A DNA stretch of 5,395 nt from Deltaproteobacteria bacterium (lineage in GTDB: Bacteria; Desulfobacterota; Dissulfuribacteria; Dissulfuribacterales; QOAL01), in contig JALWJV010000143.1 in assembly GCA_026996955.1 (NCBI GenBank), positions 1 through 5,395 on the forward strand. The letters run 5' to 3'. This document shows, piece after piece, positions 4,753-5,395 of the stretch. Each line of letters opens with the position of its first letter. Positions within the stretch are counted from its first letter, which is position 1. The position numbers and the translations under genes were made by a program. The notes under the pieces were generated by a model, which saw only the letters and a program-made list of their open reading frames with translations, did no database searches and was not told where the DNA came from.

Positions 4753-5395
4753 TTATGCGTCACACCCCTGTGCCAGGGCATCGTCGTAGCGTTTAAGCCT
4801 CTTGGCATAGAGGGGATAACGATTGCATATCTCAAGGACCTTTGTCCTTACCGAACGTATTACAGAGTCCGGGGATTCTGTTGAGAGGATATCGGCAATA
4901 TAGTTTGCAACCTCCTCCATATCTTCAACTCCAAGCCCCCTTGTGGTCACTGCCGGTGTGCCTATTCTTATGCCGCTGGTAACCCTTGGCGGTTTTTCAT
5001 CAAATGGAATGGAATTCTTGTTGACAGTAATGCCGGCCTTTTCGAGCCTGGCCTCTGCCTCTGCACCGGTAAGCCCCTTCTTTGATACATCCACCAGCAC
5101 GAGATGGTTATCTGTGCCGCCTGAAACCAGCCTGAAACCGCGATCATTGAGCACTTGTGCCACCTTCTGGGCATTGGCAACAATCTGCTGGGTGTATGTC
5201 TTGTACTCGTCACCGAGGGCCTCCTGGAATGCAACTGCCTTTGCCGCAATCACATGCATAAGCGGGCCTCCCTGGATACCCGGGAAGATCTGGCTGTTCA
5301 TCAGACGCCCAAACTGCTCCTTGGCAAGGATGAACCCTCCCCTTGGCCCCCGCAGGGTCTTGTGGGTGGTTGATGTGACAAACTCTGCAAAGGGC
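4753..5395 (-). CDS. glyA: Serine hydroxymethyltransferase (GlyA), 5' end outside window
   Basis: This PLP enzyme interconverts serine + THF and glycine + 5,10-methylene-THF, the main source of one-carbon units. The frame is open to the window edge, and 213 C-terminal residues of a family that is about 415 long are visible. Near the edge the complement encodes TSTTHKTLRGPRGG; its Lys (codon 5361-5359) is the residue that carries PLP. Next come the FPGIQGGPLMHVIAAKA motif, GGTDNHLVLVDV, and the C-terminal RVTSGIRIGTPAVTTRGLG, which contains the conserved substrate carboxylate-binding arginine region. An internal Met (5301-5299) is not the start, because conserved sequence continues upstream without a break. 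The stop is 3 nt from the dCMP deaminase start, so the two are very likely co-transcribed and coupled. Confidence 0.98.
   Translation of the reverse strand, partial: PFAEFVTSTTHKTLRGPRGGFILAKEQFGRLMNSQIFPGIQGGPLMHVIAAKAVAFQEALGDEYKTYTQQIVANAQKVAQVLNDRGFRLVSGGTDNHLVLVDVSKKGLTGAEAEARLEKAGITVNKNSIPFDEKPPRVTSGIRIGTPAVTTRGLGVEDMEEVANYIADILSTESPDSVIRSVRTKVLEICNRYPLYAKRLKRYDDALAQGCDA

Noticed and set aside
4753..5301. Internal Met at 5301-5299 as a short glyA start, implying a truncated gene
   Set aside because: Conserved SHMT sequence, including the PLP lysine motif, continues in frame upstream to the window edge. The gene is cut by the window, not truncated.
5355..5364. GGTCTTGTGG in glyA as a third copy of the repeat
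   Set aside because: Only about 8 bases match and they fall within the conserved THKTLRGP codons of glyA, with no tip or direct repeat nearby. It is coincidence.
1..5395. A novel defence, biosynthetic or other uncharacterised gene system
   Set aside because: All seven genes are standard one-carbon, nucleotide and riboflavin genes with complete motifs in a familiar order. No CRISPR array, tRNA, rRNA, phage or toxin-antitoxin gene was seen; only the repeat elements are out of the ordinary.

Overview
The window holds seven protein genes, all read from the minus strand. In transcription order (right to left) they are glyA (5' end outside the window), a dCMP/deoxycytidylate deaminase, nrdR, ribD, ribE, ribBA and ribH (3' end outside the window). 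All are recognisable housekeeping families with intact signature residues. The order glyA - dCMP deaminase - nrdR - ribD - ribE - ribBA - ribH, with a fused RibBA, is familiar from Desulfobacterota (former Deltaproteobacteria). That is the best guess for the host, but it rests on recalled synteny and protein style, and genus or species cannot be told from this stretch.

Layout. 4753-5395: C-terminal half of serine hydroxymethyltransferase. 4276-4749: dCMP deaminase, 3 nt after glyA. 4141-4275: a 135-nt gap carrying a short repeat copy. 3661-4140: nrdR. 2470-3618: ribD, 1804-2460: ribE, 321-1532: ribBA and 1-288: ribH, which form a compact riboflavin operon. Gaps are 3 to 39 nt except for two: 135 nt before nrdR and 271 nt between ribE and ribBA. 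Both enlarged gaps contain members of the same repeat.

Function. GlyA makes glycine and 5,10-methylene-THF. dCMP deaminase supplies dUMP, which thymidylate synthase methylates with that folate. NrdR is the ATP/dATP-sensing repressor of ribonucleotide reductase genes. RibBA, RibD, RibE and RibH together cover riboflavin synthesis from GTP and ribulose 5-phosphate, apart from the phosphatase step. No FMN riboswitch is visible.

The one non-routine signal is a small repeat family. A 224-bp element at 1572-1795 is almost entirely one imperfect palindrome and is flanked by a perfect 9-bp direct repeat. A 55-bp relative at 4182-4236 aligns without gaps to the last 55 bp of the first element (42 of 55 identical, inverted) and is flanked by its own, different, 9-bp direct repeat. 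This looks like a MITE-type non-autonomous mobile element that inserted twice into the intergenic gaps of one operon. No new multi-gene system is present in the window.
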